Source of the DNA: Marinobacter salinisoli
GTDB lineage: Bacteria; Pseudomonadota; Gammaproteobacteria; Pseudomonadales; Oleiphilaceae
DNA length: 64,000 nucleotides
Reading direction: 5' to 3'
Assembly (NCBI RefSeq): GCF_017301335.1
Contig: NZ_CP071247.1
Location: 558,001-622,000, forward strand
The notes under the pieces are model-generated. The model made no database searches. It had not been told where the DNA came from and saw only the letters and a program-made list of their open reading frames with translations. The position numbers and the translations under genes were made by a program. Below, piece by piece: positions 61,933-64,000 of the stretch; position 1 is the first letter of the stretch, and every line of letters begins with the position of its first letter.

Positions 61933-63234
61933 TCAGAGCCGCGTTACGCTGTGAATTTCATTCAGGGCAATCGGCGCGACGATGATACCTCCGTGCATAA
62001 ACCGTTTGAGGTGCAGGTCACTGCCGCCGACCGCCTCGATACGCCCTTTCACCGTACGCCCATTATCCAGCCTGATCTGCACATCATGATTGAGGTGATC
62101 CGACAGCTCGGAAAGCGCGATCACTTTAGCGGAAGCTGTCGGTTTTGCCGCGTCAGTCTTTGCTTCCGGCGCTGATTTCACGGCTTGCTGAGCCACTGCC
62201 GGAGTAGATGCTCGATCCTTTCCTGGCGCTGACGTGTCCGCGTGTCCGACTGCCACTTCTCGTAAACCCGTTCGCTCTGTTCCGAGCATTGGATTCAGGC
62301 GTCCACTGAGGTAGACCGGGTCGGGGCTCAGGTAATGATCACCCAGTTCCAGCGATGGAAAGGGGTTAATCTGAAACGTCAGCGTACTCCCCGGGTGAGA
62401 CACGAAGTCCTGGTAGACCTCGACCAAGCTGTCGCTCGGCGTCAGCCCCAAGGCACGCCACTCTTCAATCCAGGCCTGCAGGTGATGCGCCCGGAATGCC
62501 TCGGCCTCCATGTTTTGTTCACCCGCACAGAAGTCGATCATGCGATTCAGCTGCCCCAGATCGGTCACAGTGATGGAGGCGGATTCGAGACGGGCAGACT
62601 GAGCGGCCTGGGCAGACAGCATGCCAGACAGGAACGAATCGGGATGCGCGGCAACCATGTCCAGGGCCATTGCCGTTTGATCGCGGGACGTTATCGAGGT
62701 GCTGACTGTCAACTGGTCGCCCGCCTTCGAAATTCGATAGGCAAGATCCATATCGAGAACGAGATGGTCATAGCCCATTTGCACCAGGTCCGCACGGCCA
62801 AAGAAGCCCCGGTCACCACACCCGGCGGTTTCCAGTCGACTGTAGGGGTTTTCCCCTTCACCTGCTTGCTCAATCGCGGACATGAACGCGAGGTCGGTGT
62901 TCAGGCCGTTGACAGACAGCCCGAGGTAACCCGGTATCTGGCCTGACTGGAACTGGTCTTTGAGATTCAGCAGTGCCCAGAGACTGCCAGTCTTCAAAGC
63001 GATTTTCTCTGCTGAGATAACCTGTGAGGAGGCCCGGGAGACGAATCTGGGATTAGCGACTTCGATATCGCCGGCCAGGGTTGTGGAAACATCCTGGTAC
63101 TGAAACTCGGCAACTGGCGCAAGCTGCATCCGTACGAGATCGAGGCCCTCACTGACGGCGGCAGTGATTCGGTAGTTAGCAACAGCCACGCCGGCAACAG
63201 CGAGCACCAGAACTACAAGAAAAAGACGTTTCAT
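61933..63234 (-). CDS. Unrecognised exported or anchored protein with C-terminal Sm-like domain
   Basis: 433 residues, no named family recognised. Residues 1-25 are a signal peptide or membrane anchor (KRLFLVVLVLAVAGVAVANY). Residues 30-310 form a long beta-rich region with DUF945/AsmA-like character (repeated strands and SVNGLNTDL-type blocks). A low-complexity Ala/Pro/Lys linker (approx. 330-370) leads to a compact final domain of ~60 residues, with DVQIRLDNGRTVKGRIEAVG then LHLKRFMHGGIIVAPIAL and SVTRL, which follows the five-strand pattern of an Sm/Hfq-like fold. Sm folds are normally cytosolic, so the topology is odd. Single gene, 179-base upstream gap. Confidence 0.7.
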   Translation of the reverse strand: MKRLFLVVLVLAVAGVAVANYRITAAVSEGLDLVRMQLAPVAEFQYQDVSTTLAGDIEVANPRFVSRASSQVISAEKIALKTGSLWALLNLKDQFQSGQIPGYLGLSVNGLNTDLAFMSAIEQAGEGENPYSRLETAGCGDRGFFGRADLVQMGYDHLVLDMDLAYRISKAGDQLTVSTSITSRDQTAMALDMVAAHPDSFLSGMLSAQAAQSARLESASITVTDLGQLNRMIDFCAGEQNMEAEAFRAHHLQAWIEEWRALGLTPSDSLVEVYQDFVSHPGSTLTFQINPFPSLELGDHYLSPDPVYLSGRLNPMLGTERTGLREVAVGHADTSAPGKDRASTPAVAQQAVKSAPEAKTDAAKPTASAKVIALSELSDHLNHDVQIRLDNGRTVKGRIEAVGGSDLHLKRFMHGGIIVAPIALNEIHSVTRL

Positions 63235-63413
63235 GAAATTCCCTTTACAGCAATCCGTTTCGATTTAAGGGGCGCCCGCCGGTCAACGCCGGGTCAACTC
63301 GATACTACCTTAAGCATTTGTAATAGTTAAAGACCGGCGATGACTGGAAACAGGGATTTGGAGGGCGCGTTCAAGGCGTCAGATCAACCAATAAGAGCGT
63401 GAGCTTGCGCACT

Positions 63414-63707
63414 TCAGCTCTGGCCGGTCTGGTCTTTTTTCACCATCGCGGCTGTCGCCGCACTGACACTCCGAGCGCCAAGCTTCACCACACCATAACA
63501 GACCCGGGCGATGCCGTGATGAGAGGACTTCACCACCCTGGCCCAGGGCCGTGTGATCGGAATCGCCTCGAGCACATGAAAGGACTCATCGGCTATCGAA
63601 AGATGGACTCGCTCCAGCTTCTGAACGCCATGACCAGTACCCTCGGCCAGCATATCCGCCAGCCCCAGCCACCAGTCGAGTTGATTCTGCTTGTCCGGAT
63701 TGTTCAT
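63414..63707 (-). CDS. Small protein coupled to an alpha/beta hydrolase
   Basis: 97 residues. The start codon overlaps the stop of the upstream alpha/beta hydrolase by four bases (ATGA), which fixes the start and argues that it is a real gene. It is helical (DWWLGLADMLAEGTGHGVQ, then HLSIADESFHVLEAIP and ARVVKSSHHGIARVCYG) with no signal peptide. From memory of similar large esterases, this stretch resembles a domain found fused to such hydrolases; I cannot confirm this. Likely partner or lost domain of the hydrolase. Confidence 0.65.
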   Translation of the reverse strand: MNNPDKQNQLDWWLGLADMLAEGTGHGVQKLERVHLSIADESFHVLEAIPITRPWARVVKSSHHGIARVCYGVVKLGARSVSAATAAMVKKDQTGQS

Positions 63708-64000
63708 ACCAGCCATGCCTCCAGCTGTTCAGCCACTTTCGCATGATGCGCCAGCCGTAAATGATTGATACCCGGAAACGTTGCCACACCAGCCAGCTGC
63801 CAGCCTGCCCGATGCTGGCCCTGTGCACTGGATTCCTGAACCAGCGCATCGCCAAACAACGCATTGACCGGGTGTTGCCGGGATCGAGAGAGCAAGCCGC
63901 AAACCACGTAATGATTGACGTAGGGCAGGAGTGGGGAATCCGGTTCGCCTGCCAGGACCTCACCACGAGAGAGATTGCGAATCCCCTCACTGCGCAGATC
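63704..64000 (-). CDS. Alpha/beta hydrolase (C-terminal part, cut by the window edge)
   Basis: Only the last ~98 residues are visible; the frame is open through the right edge. It reads NLSRGEVLAGEPDSPLLPYV, then NHYVVCGLLS and a region ending in ATFPGINHLRLAHHAKVAEQL. The His of GINHLRL fits the catalytic His of lipase/esterase-type alpha/beta hydrolases, and the PGINH-L-L-HH pattern recurs in PGAP1-like or lipase-like families. The nucleophile and most of the fold lie outside the window. Its stop overlaps the following small gene. Confidence 0.72.
   Translation of the reverse strand, partial: DLRSEGIRNLSRGEVLAGEPDSPLLPYVNHYVVCGLLSRSRQHPVNALFGDALVQESSAQGQHRAGWQLAGVATFPGINHLRLAHHAKVAEQLEAWLV

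Noticed and set aside
63281..63300. Direct repeat of GGTCAAC upstream of the Sm-like protein gene
   Set aside because: Two copies with four bases between is too little to call a regulatory element, and no known motif fits.

Overview
The window is a high-GC chromosomal segment of a free-living marine gammaproteobacterium, most like Marinobacter or a close relative. This rests on the overall gene set: a marine-type dedicated sortase system, a PEP-CTERM cargo gene, many c-di-GMP and histidine kinase genes, and a PuuD-based urate pathway. I saw no rRNA, tRNA, insertion sequence, prophage or CRISPR array.

Layout. 1-7300 holds housekeeping genes: an OmpA/TSP3 protein cut by the left edge, two RNA or small-molecule methyltransferase-type genes that diverge from overlapping start codons, a DadA-type oxidase, a PPK2 kinase, a TatD nuclease, a LysO exporter and a DUF2288 protein. 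7387-14469 is a signalling island: a lone receiver and an Hpt-REC-REC-GGDEF protein on the minus strand, divergent from two soluble or membrane histidine kinases. Aconitase and a multi-TM chemotaxis receptor follow, then an MHYT hybrid kinase overlapping a REC-HD-GYP phosphodiesterase. 23286-30341 carries an ABC exporter, a convergent pair of membrane proteins with TPR-like tails (one a rhomboid protease), a small OmpA-like protein, MAPEG and GlsB-type membrane proteins and a PlsC acyltransferase.

30388-36038 is a complete proteobacterial dedicated sortase (Pds) locus: class GN sortase, its VIT/VWA target, and the divergent PdsR/PdsS two-component pair. Directly beside it lies a PEP-CTERM cargo gene, which belongs to a different sorting system (exosortase) and has a candidate sigma-54 promoter.

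37091-56714 is a purine salvage and catabolism cluster that can take guanine to glyoxylate and urea: GuaD (guanine to xanthine), XdhABC (to urate), PuuD (to 5-hydroxyisourate), UraH, UraD (to allantoin), PuuE (allantoate), Alc (ureidoglycolate), AllA (glyoxylate plus urea). Uptake is by a Tsx-like channel and a BMP-type nucleoside ABC transporter. A RutR-like TetR regulator, an uncharacterised amidohydrolase and an uncharacterised Fe(II)/2OG-type oxygenase sit in the minus-strand arm. Both arms start in one divergent region (47038-47264), where I see sigma-54 type -24/-12 elements facing each way and RutR-like half-sites. A third such element precedes the solute-binding protein gene. A near-perfect NtrC-type palindrome and a near-perfect RutR-type palindrome lie in the convergent gap at 55479-55542, where no known gene would use them; this is the most unusual signal in the window.

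56973-64000 holds a DUF815 ATPase, a triple periplasmic-binding-domain diguanylate cyclase, cysK, an unrecognised exported protein ending in an Sm-like domain, and a small protein translationally coupled to an alpha/beta hydrolase cut by the right edge.
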